Positions 1-8,981 of a stretch of DNA of 64,000 bases are shown piece by piece; position 1 is the stretch's first letter; each line of letters begins with the position of its first letter. The position numbers and the translations under genes were made by a program. The notes below the pieces were generated by a model. That model was not told the DNA's origin, made no database searches, and saw only the letters and a list, made by a program, of their open reading frames with translations. The stretch lies in assembly GCA_937872475.1 (NCBI GenBank), contig CALMSY010000031.1, positions 23,996 through 87,995 of the forward strand. Direction: 5' to 3'. Source of the DNA: 67-14 sp020438345. GTDB taxonomy: Bacteria > Actinomycetota > Thermoleophilia > Solirubrobacterales > 70-9.

Positions 1-2057
1 TCTTCGGGACGTGGCCGCAGTGAAAGGACAATCGACGAGGCGAGTGCGTTAGTCCCGTGGCTCAGCATCCGGTTACTGAGTTCGCTCCTCATCGGCCAGG
101 TCGCTGTGATCTCCCAGCCGGCGCGGATCATGCCATCAAGCAGGGTTTCCCAGCCCGTGGACGCCTCACCATCAGCGTCCGAGTCGGACTGTTTGAAGGC
201 GTAGTAGACGGTGATCGGGTACTCGTCAAACGCGCTTTCACGGGCCTTGGCGAACACTTCGTAGAAGCCTTCTTCGAAGAACTTCTTGGCGCCCTCCCTG
301 CCCTCGTGTCGGTACGGGTTGGCGACCAGTTCGTCGGCCTTGGGAACGAGCATGGTTCCGAGAATGTCGGGGTGAACATCTCGCAGCGAACGCCGGAGCC
401 ATACGTAGAAGAAATCCGAAAGATCGGAGTAGCCGATGTTGTCGTAGTAGGGGGGGTCCGTGGAAATCAGGTACCCGCCTGGATGGTCGGCAGCAGATCT
501 TTGGTCGGCCTGAGCCAATCCGCTTGCTGGCAACCGATCAAGAACTCGACTCACCCAAAGTGTACTTTCGAGCCATGTACCGCTCGAACTGGCAAAGGGA
601 TTCGCTTCGGCCATGTCCCAAGTCATGGGAATTGCCTGGCGTGCAAATACGCCACGGACTTGTTCCTTTGATTTGCTCGAGTCCCAAGAACAGATCGTCG
701 AATTTCGATCAGTCGATCGACTCATGACGAGCCCGAGGAAAGAAACCACCGCGTCCGCGTAGGCTTCGGCTTTGGTTCCTCCTTCGGTGAGGCGTTCGCC
801 GGCTGGCTGGCCGGTGGCGAGGGTGTCGGCCAGCACCTTTTCCCGGGCTTCGCCGACCAGGTCACTGAAGGTAGTCAGCGCCAGAAGCTGCCGGTTGGTG
901 AAGAGGTCGGACCACTTGGTCAGTCCGTAGTTGGGTGTCTTGAAGTCCCGGGGGTTGGCCGGTAAATCACCAGATGGCACGTCCTCGGGCTCGTCCACGT
1001 CCGCAGCATCCGAATGCTCCTTGCTTGCTTCAAGGTAGACCCGACGGCGATCACCCTCCGCCACCACCGCTATCAGTTGTTCACCAAGCCCCACTTCCCG
1101 GCCCTGCGCCCTGATGTAGTTGAGTGGAACTGCTCCGCCGCACGCAACACATTGACCACCTCTACGCCCGACGGTCCCATCTTCATCTTTGGTCGGTGCC
1201 TTGGCCGGGTCATGCCCGATCCGGTATTCCACCTTCTTTCCGCTCGGGTGTTCCGGGTCGTTGACCACCTCGGGGATCACGTAGGCCTCTTTGTCTTTTT
1301 TCTTGCCGAGCCACCAAGAGCGGACCAGCGGCATCTCGATCCCGCAGGCGGGGTTCGGACAGGTGACGGTTCGCGCCCAGATCCAGGCGATCACGTTCGC
1401 CTGGTCACCGTTCGGCAGGGTTGCCTTGGGGTAATGCTGCCCGATTCGTTTCTCGGCCTCGTCTCGCATCCACTCCCCGTATGCCCTCACATCCGCGGCC
1501 AGACCTTCGGCCCCGGCCCAACTGCCACGTGACTCGGCCAGGGCAGGAAACACTGGCGGCCGGCCGGCGAACCTGGGTGGGATCTCGATCAGCGCCTTGT
1601 TGATCAGGACAGCAACCGGGTTCAGGTCGGAAGCATGGGCTTCCAGGCCCAGCCGTTGTGCTTCCAACGGGATCGTGCCGCCACCGGCGAACGGATCCAG
1701 GATCGGAGGTGGGTTGCCGCCAGTTGATTTGAGGATCTCCTCACGAGCCTCGTTCAGCAGTGACTCATCACGGATGTTCTCCCAGACCACCAGCCGCTCG
1801 ATCAGGTCGTGAAGGCGCTTGCGTTCGGCAGCCTGGGCTTCCTCGGTCGGGAACTCCTCTGGCTTGGAGGAGGGATCATCTACCAGCTGCGCGAACAAGA
1901 CCGCCCGGGCCGCGGCTAGCGGCCGACGCGCCCACCACAGGTGAAGGGTTGAGGGATGACCGTGGCGGATCGACTTTTCTCGGGCTGCCTCGGCATTGAT
2001 TCTCTCCAGCGGCAGCGCAACCTCGATCAGTTTGCGCTTCACGACAGCTTCGCTCAC
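1..2057 (-). CDS. DUF1156-type adenine-specific DNA methylase, 3' end outside window
   Basis: About 685 residues are visible and the frame is open to the window edge, so the C-terminus is missing. Residues 30-50 carry the conserved RHGHPSTLHLWWARRPLAA block of the DUF1156/COG1743 family. Residues 121-130 are the SAM-binding loop DPFAGGGTIP, and residues 534-540 are the catalytic DPPYYDN motif of amino-methyltransferases. A zinc-ribbon-like pair (CPNPAC, CVAC) lies between them. The family modifies adenine in DNA and is commonly found in anti-phage or restriction loci. The start is GTG at 2057, with GAGGGAG about 5 bases upstream. It lies only 22 bases after the helicase stop, so the two genes are probably one operon. 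The family call is firm; the defence role is inferred from the partner gene. Confidence 0.9.
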   Translation of the reverse strand, partial: MSEAVVKRKLIEVALPLERINAEAAREKSIRHGHPSTLHLWWARRPLAAARAVLFAQLVDDPSSKPEEFPTEEAQAAERKRLHDLIERLVVWENIRDESLLNEAREEILKSTGGNPPPILDPFAGGGTIPLEAQRLGLEAHASDLNPVAVLINKALIEIPPRFAGRPPVFPALAESRGSWAGAEGLAADVRAYGEWMRDEAEKRIGQHYPKATLPNGDQANVIAWIWARTVTCPNPACGIEMPLVRSWWLGKKKDKEAYVIPEVVNDPEHPSGKKVEYRIGHDPAKAPTKDEDGTVGRRGGQCVACGGAVPLNYIRAQGREVGLGEQLIAVVAEGDRRRVYLEASKEHSDAADVDEPEDVPSGDLPANPRDFKTPNYGLTKWSDLFTNRQLLALTTFSDLVGEAREKVLADTLATGQPAGERLTEGGTKAEAYADAVVSFLGLVMSRSTDRNSTICSWDSSKSKEQVRGVFARQAIPMTWDMAEANPFASSSGTWLESTLWVSRVLDRLPASGLAQADQRSAADHPGGYLISTDPPYYDNIGYSDLSDFFYVWLRRSLRDVHPDILGTMLVPKADELVANPYRHEGREGAKKFFEEGFYEVFAKARESAFDEYPITVYYAFKQSDSDADGEASTGWETLLDGMIRAGWEITATWPMRSELSNRMLSHGTNALASSIVLSLRPRPE

Positions 2058-2079
2058 TCAGACTCCCTCATCAAGAACA

Positions 2080-5000
2080 TCAGAACGGCTTCTTCGCCTT
2101 GGCCCACTCGGATTTCCAATCCGCCCGAGCTGCCTTGGTGGCAAGGCCCCCGGAACTGTATCCGTCAAATGGGTCATCGAGATAGCGGATCTCGTCGTGT
2201 TCCGGACCCTCCGGACTCACCTTGACCATCGCCAGCCGGTAACGGGGCCGTGAATTCAGCCCGGTCATGATCTCGTTGTGGGTGATGTAAAAGTCCTCGG
2301 CCCCTTCGAAACGGGCTTTCACTTCCACCCGGATCGGCAGCTCACCCTTGACCCGGGAGAGGATGTCGAAGCCCGGGTTGTTGAAGGCCTGCTCCTCCGG
2401 TTCACGGCCCAGTTCCCTTTCGGTCGCCATCGCCAGATCAACTCCACGTCGCTCGACCGCCTTCGTGTCCTTGGCGCGAAGCGGCGCGATCTCCTCGGTT
2501 TCATCCGACTGATCGATCATCTCGACCGGAAGCACCATGGCCGCCGAAACCACCCGCGGTGGTTTGGCGAAGATCTGCTCCTGCTTTTCGATCAGCGCGA
2601 GGCGTTTCTCCATGCGCTGGCTAATATCGGCTGCCTTGCTCATCAGGCTCGCCTCGGATTCCCTCACCTTCTTGCCCTGCTTCGCCTTCTCGGCCGAAAC
2701 CGCCGCTTCGTTTACCAGCCGATTCTGCTCATGGAGCAAACGCGCTTTGACCTGCTCGCGGGTCCGTTCCAGATCCTTCAGACGGCGGCCTTTTTCCTCG
2801 GTCAGGAACTCGTTCACCTTGTGGGCGACCAGCCAGTTCATCGCCTCACCTTCGGCTTCGATCAGCCAGTCCGCTTCGCGTATCGCCTTGACCGGGCCGG
2901 TTTCCGGGGCCGCCACACAGTCCAGGTACGGGGCCGGGCCGGCATCCTCGACCTTGCCGCCCTCGGCTACATACGCGTAACTGAACCGCCTCGCCACTGT
3001 TGCCCCGGTTCCATCGGCGACCTCCTCCATCAAACCAACCAGCAGCTGCGGCTTTTCCACCTCGGCCGAGACCAGCACCGTGCCCCGCTCGAGGATGCCG
3101 CCGGCCTTCTCGATGGTCAGGTCCAGCACGCTGTCGTGCAGCGGGTTGCCAGGGGCGATCAGCTCCGCCCGGTCACTGCGGTCAAGTTCGAAGGTGATTC
3201 GCTCGTACCTGGTCGCGATCGGCAGGCGTGACCCCTGCCGCACTTCCACCGGCACGTTCTTGATCTCAAAGGTCGCTTTTTCGCGGGGTGCCATGCGACC
3301 CCCGAGGCGGGCGAATGATTCCCGAAAGGCCCGTTCGATGTAATGGGGCTGAAGGCGACGAGCCCGGGCCGCGTCCATCTGTTCGCGGAGTTCGTTCAGT
3401 TCGGTCGGAGTGATGTTGCCGGTGACCAGCGACTGTTCCTCCAGCAACTCCCTGATGCCATCGGAGACCCGCTCGTCGATCACCCGCTCCATACGTTCCT
3501 GAACCTCGGGCTTCTCGCCCTCCATGATCGCTTCGATCAACAAATCGCGCAGCGGCTTTTCGGCGAAAGCGCCGCCGAGCACATCGAAAACCTTGCCGCC
3601 ATAGGCCTGGCGTTGCTTTTCGATCTTCTCCAGCAGCTGGATGAAAACCTGGCCTTCACGGGTGTCAACCGCGATCAGGTTCCACAGGTAGCAAGGGTAC
3701 TTCTGGCCGATCCGGTGGATCCGGCCGAAACGCTGCTCGATCCGGTTCGGGTTCCAGGGCAGGTCGTAGTTGACCATCAGGTGGGCGACCTGGAGGTTGA
3801 GGCCCTCCCCGGCAGCATCGGTGGCGAGCAGGATCCTACAGTCGGGGTTGTGGGTGAACTCCTCGGTGATCTGCCGGCGATCGCTTCGCCTGACGCCACC
3901 GTGGATGGTGACGACGCTGTCGGGCCGGCCAATCATGGTGCGGATCCGCCGCGCCAGGTACTCGAGCGTGTCGCGATGCTCGGTGAAGATGATCAGTTTG
4001 CGCGGCTCACCGTCGCTGCCGGAGAGCGTTTCCTCCTCGATGATGGTGCGAAGCTCCGACCACTTGCGGTCCGTTTCCAGAGCCCGGACCTTGCGGGCCA
4101 TCTCGACCAGGTCGGCGAGGTCAGCCAACTCCAGGTCGAGTTCCTCGACCGTGCGGGCGGCAGTTGCCGCATCGACCAGCTCCTCTTCCAGATTCTCCAG
4201 CTCGGCGGCACTGAAATCCTCGTCATCGAAAGCGTCCGGGTCGATGCCCAGGTTCTCGGTCGGGTCGATCACCCCTTCGCCACTTTCGAGGCGCTTCTTC
4301 CAGTCGGTGAGCCGTTCGGAACGCCGGACCAGCGACCTATAGATCGCTTCGGGACTGGAAGCCAGTCTCCGCTGCAGGACCGTTAGCGCGAAACCGACCG
4401 TGTTGCGGCGTTTGCCGTCGAGGTTCTTGGCCCGGTTCATGCCTTCCCGGACGTAACTGGTCACTTCCTCGTACAGGTCGTGCTCTGCTTCGGAGAGCTC
4501 GTAAGGGATGGTCTTGGCGAAGCGATCCGGAAACAGCGGCTTGCCATCGAAGGTGAGCAGATCCTCCTTGACCATGCGGCGCATGATTCCTTCGGTGTCT
4601 GCTTTCTGGGGGTTCTTCGAGGAACGACCCTCATAACGATCCCGGTCGAGCAGGGTCAGGAAAAGCTGAAAGTCATCCTCCTTGCCGGAATGCGGGGTGG
4701 CGGTCATCAACAGCAGATGCCTGGTCACCAGACCGAGGATTTCCCCGAGTTGGAAACGTTTGGTCTTCTCCAGCTTGCCGGAGAAATAGTGGGCGCCCAT
4801 GCGGTGGGCCTCATCGACCACGACCAGGTCCCATTCGGCGCGGCCCAGTTCTTCCAGCAGCTCCTCGTTTCGGGCGAGCTGATCCATCCGGGCGATCAGG
4901 AACGGGTTGTCCTCGAAGGCTGAGCCACCGAAGACTGTGTCGTTGGCCGCGGAGTTGAAGATCTCGAAGCGCAGGCCGAACTTGAGGTAAAGCTCATCCT

Positions 5001-5499
5001 GCCACTGTTCAACCAGCCCGCCCGGGGCGACAATCAGGCAACGCTGAACATCCTCGCGGAGCATCAGCTCCTTGATGTAAAGGCCGGCCATGATCGTCTT
5101 GCCGGCACCCGGGTCATCGGCCAGCAGGAAGCGAAGCGGTGTGCGCGGCAAGAGCTCCCCGTAAACGGCCTTGAGCTGATGCGGCAGCGGCTGGATCTCG
5201 CTGGTGGTCACCGCGAGCATCGGGTCGTAGAGACCGGCGAGCCTTATCCGCTGCGCTTCGGCCGCGAGCTTGAACTCGGCCGCGTCCCCGTCGAAGCGAC
5301 GCCCGGCCGGCCCGAACAAGGTCAGCGACGGCTCGTCTTCCCGGGTCAACACGCGTTCATCCAGCCCGCCACCTGGGGTCCGGAAGACGACGGTCAGCGC
5401 GTCATCACCATGCATTTCGGCAGACACGATCTCCACCGCTGCACCGGCAATCACCCCCTCAACGTGCTGCCCCTTGGCTATTTCGACGAGTTGAGCCAT
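2080..5499 (-). CDS. SNF2-like DEAD/DEAH-box helicase with DUF3883-like C-terminus
   Basis: 1139 residues. Walker A is GAGKT (131-135), the DEAH box is VVDEAHRM (229-232), and the second RecA half has the SNF2-type motif QRFGRIHRIGQ. A charged helical region follows. The last ~120 residues (GFDILSRVKGELPIRVEVKAR) resemble DUF3883, a nuclease-like or substrate-recognition domain common in defence proteins. The family uses ATP to translocate on DNA. DISARM-type and DUF1156-associated systems contain a helicase of this size beside a DNA methylase, which matches the gene 22 bases downstream. The ATG at 5499 leaves only about 150 bases before the divergent Excalibur gene. Which named system it belongs to cannot be settled because the operon leaves the window. 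Confidence 0.9.
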   Translation of the reverse strand: MAQLVEIAKGQHVEGVIAGAAVEIVSAEMHGDDALTVVFRTPGGGLDERVLTREDEPSLTLFGPAGRRFDGDAAEFKLAAEAQRIRLAGLYDPMLAVTTSEIQPLPHQLKAVYGELLPRTPLRFLLADDPGAGKTIMAGLYIKELMLREDVQRCLIVAPGGLVEQWQDELYLKFGLRFEIFNSAANDTVFGGSAFEDNPFLIARMDQLARNEELLEELGRAEWDLVVVDEAHRMGAHYFSGKLEKTKRFQLGEILGLVTRHLLLMTATPHSGKEDDFQLFLTLLDRDRYEGRSSKNPQKADTEGIMRRMVKEDLLTFDGKPLFPDRFAKTIPYELSEAEHDLYEEVTSYVREGMNRAKNLDGKRRNTVGFALTVLQRRLASSPEAIYRSLVRRSERLTDWKKRLESGEGVIDPTENLGIDPDAFDDEDFSAAELENLEEELVDAATAARTVEELDLELADLADLVEMARKVRALETDRKWSELRTIIEEETLSGSDGEPRKLIIFTEHRDTLEYLARRIRTMIGRPDSVVTIHGGVRRSDRRQITEEFTHNPDCRILLATDAAGEGLNLQVAHLMVNYDLPWNPNRIEQRFGRIHRIGQKYPCYLWNLIAVDTREGQVFIQLLEKIEKQRQAYGGKVFDVLGGAFAEKPLRDLLIEAIMEGEKPEVQERMERVIDERVSDGIRELLEEQSLVTGNITPTELNELREQMDAARARRLQPHYIERAFRESFARLGGRMAPREKATFEIKNVPVEVRQGSRLPIATRYERITFELDRSDRAELIAPGNPLHDSVLDLTIEKAGGILERGTVLVSAEVEKPQLLVGLMEEVADGTGATVARRFSYAYVAEGGKVEDAGPAPYLDCVAAPETGPVKAIREADWLIEAEGEAMNWLVAHKVNEFLTEEKGRRLKDLERTREQVKARLLHEQNRLVNEAAVSAEKAKQGKKVRESEASLMSKAADISQRMEKRLALIEKQEQIFAKPPRVVSAAMVLPVEMIDQSDETEEIAPLRAKDTKAVERRGVDLAMATERELGREPEEQAFNNPGFDILSRVKGELPIRVEVKARFEGAEDFYITHNEIMTGLNSRPRYRLAMVKVSPEGPEHDEIRYLDDPFDGYSSGGLATKAARADWKSEWAKAKKPF

Positions 5500-5648
5500 G
5501 AAATCAGGAAGCTACCTCAATGCAGCGGAGTTTCCAGGTTTGGTCAGGTTCCGGTTCGGTCATTCGTGGTGGGTCGGTCTTGCTGACCGAACCTGACATC
5601 CTTCGGCTAGTCTCGATGCTCCGGTCAGTCCGAAACTGGGGAGAACGA

Positions 5649-6863
5649 ATGATTAGAGTCAGCCGCCGCGAACGCGCCATGGCATGTGTCCGCGCGTTTC
5701 TCATCACTGCTTTCTTGTCCGCGCTGCTCTCCGCTGGAGCGGAGGCCGACGTCTACTCGGATCTCGCGGATTCCCAAAATCAGCAGGCCTCGGCCAAGAT
5801 CCAGCTCGCGAAAGCGAAAACAAGCGTGGCAACGAGTGAACGGAAGAACGACCGCGCGGAGGTCAGGAAGGACATGGCTGTCAAGCGTTCGGCCGCAGCC
5901 CGGGACCAAGTGAAGTCAGTCAGGACCGAGCTTGTCGAAAGTCGGTCGGAGGCCAGTCAAACCCTTGACCAGATGATTCGTGACTACGAGGACAAGAAGG
6001 AATCTCAAGAAGACAAGAAAGCCTTGCTGGTTGGTGCCGGAATCGGCTTTCTCCTTCTCGCCATTGCTGTTCTGTTCAGCAGCAGACTTCGTAACTGGAA
6101 ATTCATCAGCGGGCTCAAGAGCAATGGAATGGAGCGCAAAGGTGCACTCGTCGGCGGGCTGCTCGCCCTCGTCGCCGGGTTCATCCTGGTGGCACAAGAT
6201 GGGACTATCAAAGGATTGGGAGCCTTCCTGCTTGTTGCGACGGTTGGGCTCGCGGTTCTATTGACTCTCTTGTCACAGGGCGAAGGTGGACGTGAAGGAG
6301 AGCGGAACGAAGAGACCCGTCGGCGTCGCTGGCTGGTGACGGTGATAGCGGCCGTGCTGTTCTTGCTTTTCGTGGGGTCGACCGGCACCGGAGCAGCGAC
6401 TCCTGACCCGGAGAAGCCTGATCCTTCACCGAAGCTAGTGCTCGATGCCAAGAACTTTGAGGGCGATCCGGCATCTCCGGCGAGCCCGGAACTGATTCGG
6501 GCAAAGCGTTCGGCAGCCCCCTTGGCGGCCGCGGCGGCCCTGGCGGGGAAGGCCAGCAGGGAAGCTCGATCGAACCTTCGTCAAGCACGAAGCGAAGTAC
6601 GTCGCGCAACTCGGAGTGTGAGGAGAACTGGCCGGGCGGTGCGTCGGAACTCAAGGCGGGTGGCACGCCACGAAGCGATAGTTCGCCGGGTTGCGGCAAG
6701 GCAGGCTGCCGCCGCTGCGGCTGCGGCAGAGGCTGCCGCGGCCGAGTCCTATACGCCGAGCGTGCCCTCATATTCGTCCTGTGACGCAGCTCCGAGTGAT
6801 ATTCCGGTCCCTCCGGGCAGTCCACTTGATTCGGATGGCGATGGCATCGGTTGCGAAAGCTGA
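5649..6863 (+). CDS. Membrane protein with signal peptide, coiled coils and C-terminal Excalibur domain
   Basis: 404 residues from ATG 5649, which has GGGGAGA just upstream; the open frame extends upstream, but that part reads poorly. A signal peptide (ACVRAFLITAFLSALLSAGAEA) is followed by a charged, coiled-coil-like stretch, about four hydrophobic segments (LLVGAGIGFLLLAIAVLF, GALVGGLLALVAGFILVA, GAFLLVATVGLAVLLTLL, LVTVIAAVLFLLFVG), an Ala/Arg-rich helical region and a terminal DSDGDGIGCE. That ending is the calcium-binding loop of the Excalibur domain found on bacterial surface proteins. Role unknown; a cell-envelope protein is the safe reading. It is divergent from the helicase, with no evidence of a shared function. 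Confidence 0.75.
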   Translation: MIRVSRRERAMACVRAFLITAFLSALLSAGAEADVYSDLADSQNQQASAKIQLAKAKTSVATSERKNDRAEVRKDMAVKRSAAARDQVKSVRTELVESRSEASQTLDQMIRDYEDKKESQEDKKALLVGAGIGFLLLAIAVLFSSRLRNWKFISGLKSNGMERKGALVGGLLALVAGFILVAQDGTIKGLGAFLLVATVGLAVLLTLLSQGEGGREGERNEETRRRRWLVTVIAAVLFLLFVGSTGTGAATPDPEKPDPSPKLVLDAKNFEGDPASPASPELIRAKRSAAPLAAAAALAGKASREARSNLRQARSEVRRATRSVRRTGRAVRRNSRRVARHEAIVRRVAARQAAAAAAAAEAAAAESYTPSVPSYSSCDAAPSDIPVPPGSPLDSDGDGIGCES

Positions 6864-6864
6864 T

Positions 6865-7233
6865 CTAGTGAGTCCGGAATGAATTGAAGTCGCCCTCGGT
6901 TTCGAGGACGATCGACGCGAATACCTCAAAGACGGCGATCTTTGGGTCCGAATCCAGATCATCGGAGGGGAGTTCCAAATAGTGGAAATCCATTCCTCGG
7001 ACCCGGTCTTTCGCCGGGCCGAAGTACTTCCGAGCGAACTCGGGATCTTTCGAAAGTTCGACCCGGCCTCTCTCATCGACCGGGAAGTGATCTTTGGCAG
7101 CAGCTCTACGAGCGATCGCGAACGCGAACGGGGCACTGTTTTCCGGTGAGCTTGGTCGCTGATGCTGGCCATATCTGGCTTGCAGGTTTCTCGTGATCCC
7201 CACATACACCGGCTTTCCGTCCTCTGCGAACAA
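6865..7233 (-). CDS. GIY-YIG nuclease-like protein, start uncertain or 5' damaged
   Basis: 122 residues from a TTG. The beginning FAEDGKPVYVGITRNLQARYGQH matches the GIY-YIG core (the YVG strand and the following Arg/His helix). The first half of the signature, PGVYL, is encoded just upstream in the same frame, before any ATG/GTG/TTG. So either a CTG at 7263 is used or the gene lost its 5' end: the frame is closed by TGA near 7340, and a plausible ATG lies in another frame. The family cuts DNA in repair, homing and restriction. The next gene over is an Mrr-type nuclease. Function is not established. Confidence 0.6.
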   Translation of the reverse strand: MFAEDGKPVYVGITRNLQARYGQHQRPSSPENSAPFAFAIARRAAAKDHFPVDERGRVELSKDPEFARKYFGPAKDRVRGMDFHYLELPSDDLDSDPKIAVFEVFASIVLETEGDFNSFRTH

Positions 7234-7410
7234 GTAGACCCCGGGGGCTTTCGGTGGGGGCAGCTTTTGCCCGTGCCGGTGAGGCGTGGACGAGCGGCTG
7301 ACCGATTCAAGGTCTACCTGAGGACCCGAATCGACCTTTCACTGCCATGCTCTCTGGCCAGCGGTCGTGCCACTGGCCCGCTACTCCGCGGCAGGATCGG
7401 CACCCTGAAG

Positions 7411-7416
7411 TATCTT
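7411..7416 (+). promoter_or_regulatory. -10 box TATCTT, leaderless promoter of mrr-like gene
   Basis: TATCTT ends 7 bases before ATG 7424, so transcription should begin at or next to the start codon. No ribosome binding site is present. Confidence 0.5.
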
Positions 7417-7423
7417 CCACGAC

Positions 7424-8317
7424 ATGTCGAGTGAGATGTCCATCAGCTTTCGGAAAGGGCGCCTGATCCGTGCATTGTTCGAGATCCTTAAGGACAACCC
7501 CGACGGACTGGCCGCTAAGGACGCGATCGCCATGGTTCGAGAGAAAGTCGAGCTGGCCCCGCAGGAAGAAGGCAGCTTCGAAAAGACCGGTCAGGAGAAG
7601 TTCCCGAGCATTGTGAGGTTCGCGACCATTCCGACCACCAAGGTTGGCTGGATGGTCAAAGACAACGGCACATGGACAGTTACTGATCTGGGGCTGAAAG
7701 CTCTCGAGGAACTTCCCGAACCCGAGGAGCTCTACAAGTCCGCGAGGGACCTGGCCAATGCTCAGAAAGGGGACTCGCCAGGTTCGGACGCATCCGTCGA
7801 GTCCGAGGACCTAGAAGAGGAAGTCTCCGCGGCAACTTCCCTGGAGGAAGATGAGGATGCTGCCCGCACCGAGATCATCGAGTACCTGGGGAAGATGCCG
7901 CCATTCGATTTTCAGACAATCTGCGCCAAGGTCGTCGCAGCGCTCGGCCACGAGATCGCGTGGATCTCTCCGCCGGGGCCCGATGGCGGACTTGACTTCG
8001 TGGCCTACGCCGACCCGATCGGCGCCACGGGCCGCCGCATCAAAGGGCAGGCCAAACGCCAGCAGTCGAAGCAGGATGTCAGTGACGTAGGAGCATTCAT
8101 GGCGAAGCTTTCCGGGGACGACGCCGGTGTCTTCATCGCTCTGGGCGGTTTCACGAAAAATGCGGAAGCCGATGCTAGAGCCGACGCGCGCAGACTCATG
8201 CTGCTTGATGGTGGCGACCTGGTCCGACTCTGGATCGAGCACTACGACCGGCTCGACGAAGAAGCAAGGGCATTGCTTCGCTTGCGTCCCGTGTGGCGCC
8301 TCGTCACGACGAGCTGA
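7424..8317 (+). CDS. mrr: Mrr-type restriction endonuclease
   Basis: 297 residues. The N-terminal ~95 residues form a winged-helix Mrr-N-like region (FRKGRLIRALFEILKDNPDG ... WTVTDLGLKAL). An acidic linker follows (~105-145). The C-terminal Mrr catalytic domain reads DFQTICAKVVAALGHEIAWI, PDGGLDFVAYA, IKGQAKRQ and DVGAFMAKL. The D...QAK arrangement is the PD-(D/E)XK active site; the glutamine replaces glutamate, as in the QxK variants of this family. Mrr proteins are type IV restriction enzymes that cut methylated DNA. A methylation-dependent nuclease near a DNA methylase could be antagonistic or part of one island. An alternative start is ATG 7436. Confidence 0.85.
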   Translation: MSSEMSISFRKGRLIRALFEILKDNPDGLAAKDAIAMVREKVELAPQEEGSFEKTGQEKFPSIVRFATIPTTKVGWMVKDNGTWTVTDLGLKALEELPEPEELYKSARDLANAQKGDSPGSDASVESEDLEEEVSAATSLEEDEDAARTEIIEYLGKMPPFDFQTICAKVVAALGHEIAWISPPGPDGGLDFVAYADPIGATGRRIKGQAKRQQSKQDVSDVGAFMAKLSGDDAGVFIALGGFTKNAEADARADARRLMLLDGGDLVRLWIEHYDRLDEEARALLRLRPVWRLVTTS

Positions 8318-8706
8318 AATTCGGTGCTCCGAGCAGCCTGGAGGATCGAAGTTGCCCCCAACACCGTCAATGAACCCGAGGACCAGGGCGGTTCCGCCGA
8401 GTCCCGATCCGGGCCAGTCAGTTGATGGAATTCGCGGGGACCGATTTGGTTGTCCGGAACAACAAGGAAGCTCCGGGATCCACTCGGTCGTCGCCCCTTC
8501 GGGAGCTCGAGAACCGTGGTCGGGATGTGATGTTGCCTGCCATCGGGGCCGACCCGAAGGTGGCAGCCATGGACGAGCTTGAAGTCCCTAACGCCGTTCG
8601 CGCGCAGCAGCCGGCTTGCTTCGCCGATCGGGACCGGTGGCTTGCCCGTCCACTTGCGGCACTCCTCGCAGTCGAATTCCTCGCGCCAATCAGTTCGACC
8701 TGTCAT
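8242..8706 (-). CDS. HicA-like small protein with long tail
   Basis: 154 residues from ATG 8706, which has a good GGAGG 7 bases upstream. Residues ~26-60 (GEASRLLRANGVRDF, HGCHLRVGPDGRQHHIP) resemble the beta-hairpin and GSH-type motif of HicA mRNA-interferase toxins, but the key GSH reads HGCH. A CEEC pair precedes it. The last ~30 codons run antisense through the 3' end of mrr, and that part looks like a read-through tail. No hicB partner was seen. It may be a diverged or damaged toxin, or an unrelated dsRBD-like protein. Confidence 0.4.
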   Translation of the reverse strand: MTGRTDWREEFDCEECRKWTGKPPVPIGEASRLLRANGVRDFKLVHGCHLRVGPDGRQHHIPTTVLELPKGRRPSGSRSFLVVPDNQIGPREFHQLTGPDRDSAEPPWSSGSLTVLGATSILQAARSTEFQLVVTRRHTGRKRSNALASSSSRS

Positions 8707-8969
8707 TTCTTGCCTCCATCGATCCGGCTTTAGCACCGTTTCCGGGAGACACTCCCGTTCGGTTGCTGCGGTATCACAGGGCCGGACCCTCAACCGCTCT
8801 TGATAGATGCCTTCAGAGTCGAAGATCCCGGGCTGATCTGACAAGGACTCTCAGAAATCCCTCTTACGGGCCGAAAATGTCAAACGGCTGCTTGAAGATC
8901 TGGATCATGACCGACCGGCGGTAGTTCCGGATGCTCGGTCGGCGCCGGGACCAGCATCGTCCCTTCTCC

Positions 8970-8975
8970 TACGTT
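8970..8975 (+). promoter_or_regulatory. -10 box TACGTT before membrane protein gene
   Basis: It ends 6 bases before ATG 8982, which supports that start over the upstream codon at 8931. Confidence 0.4.
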
Positions 8976-8981
8976 CTGACA

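Noticed and set aside
3343..4386. Long forward-strand frame opposite the helicase
   Set aside because: It lies fully antisense to intact helicase motifs; such frames are expected in GC-rich genes.
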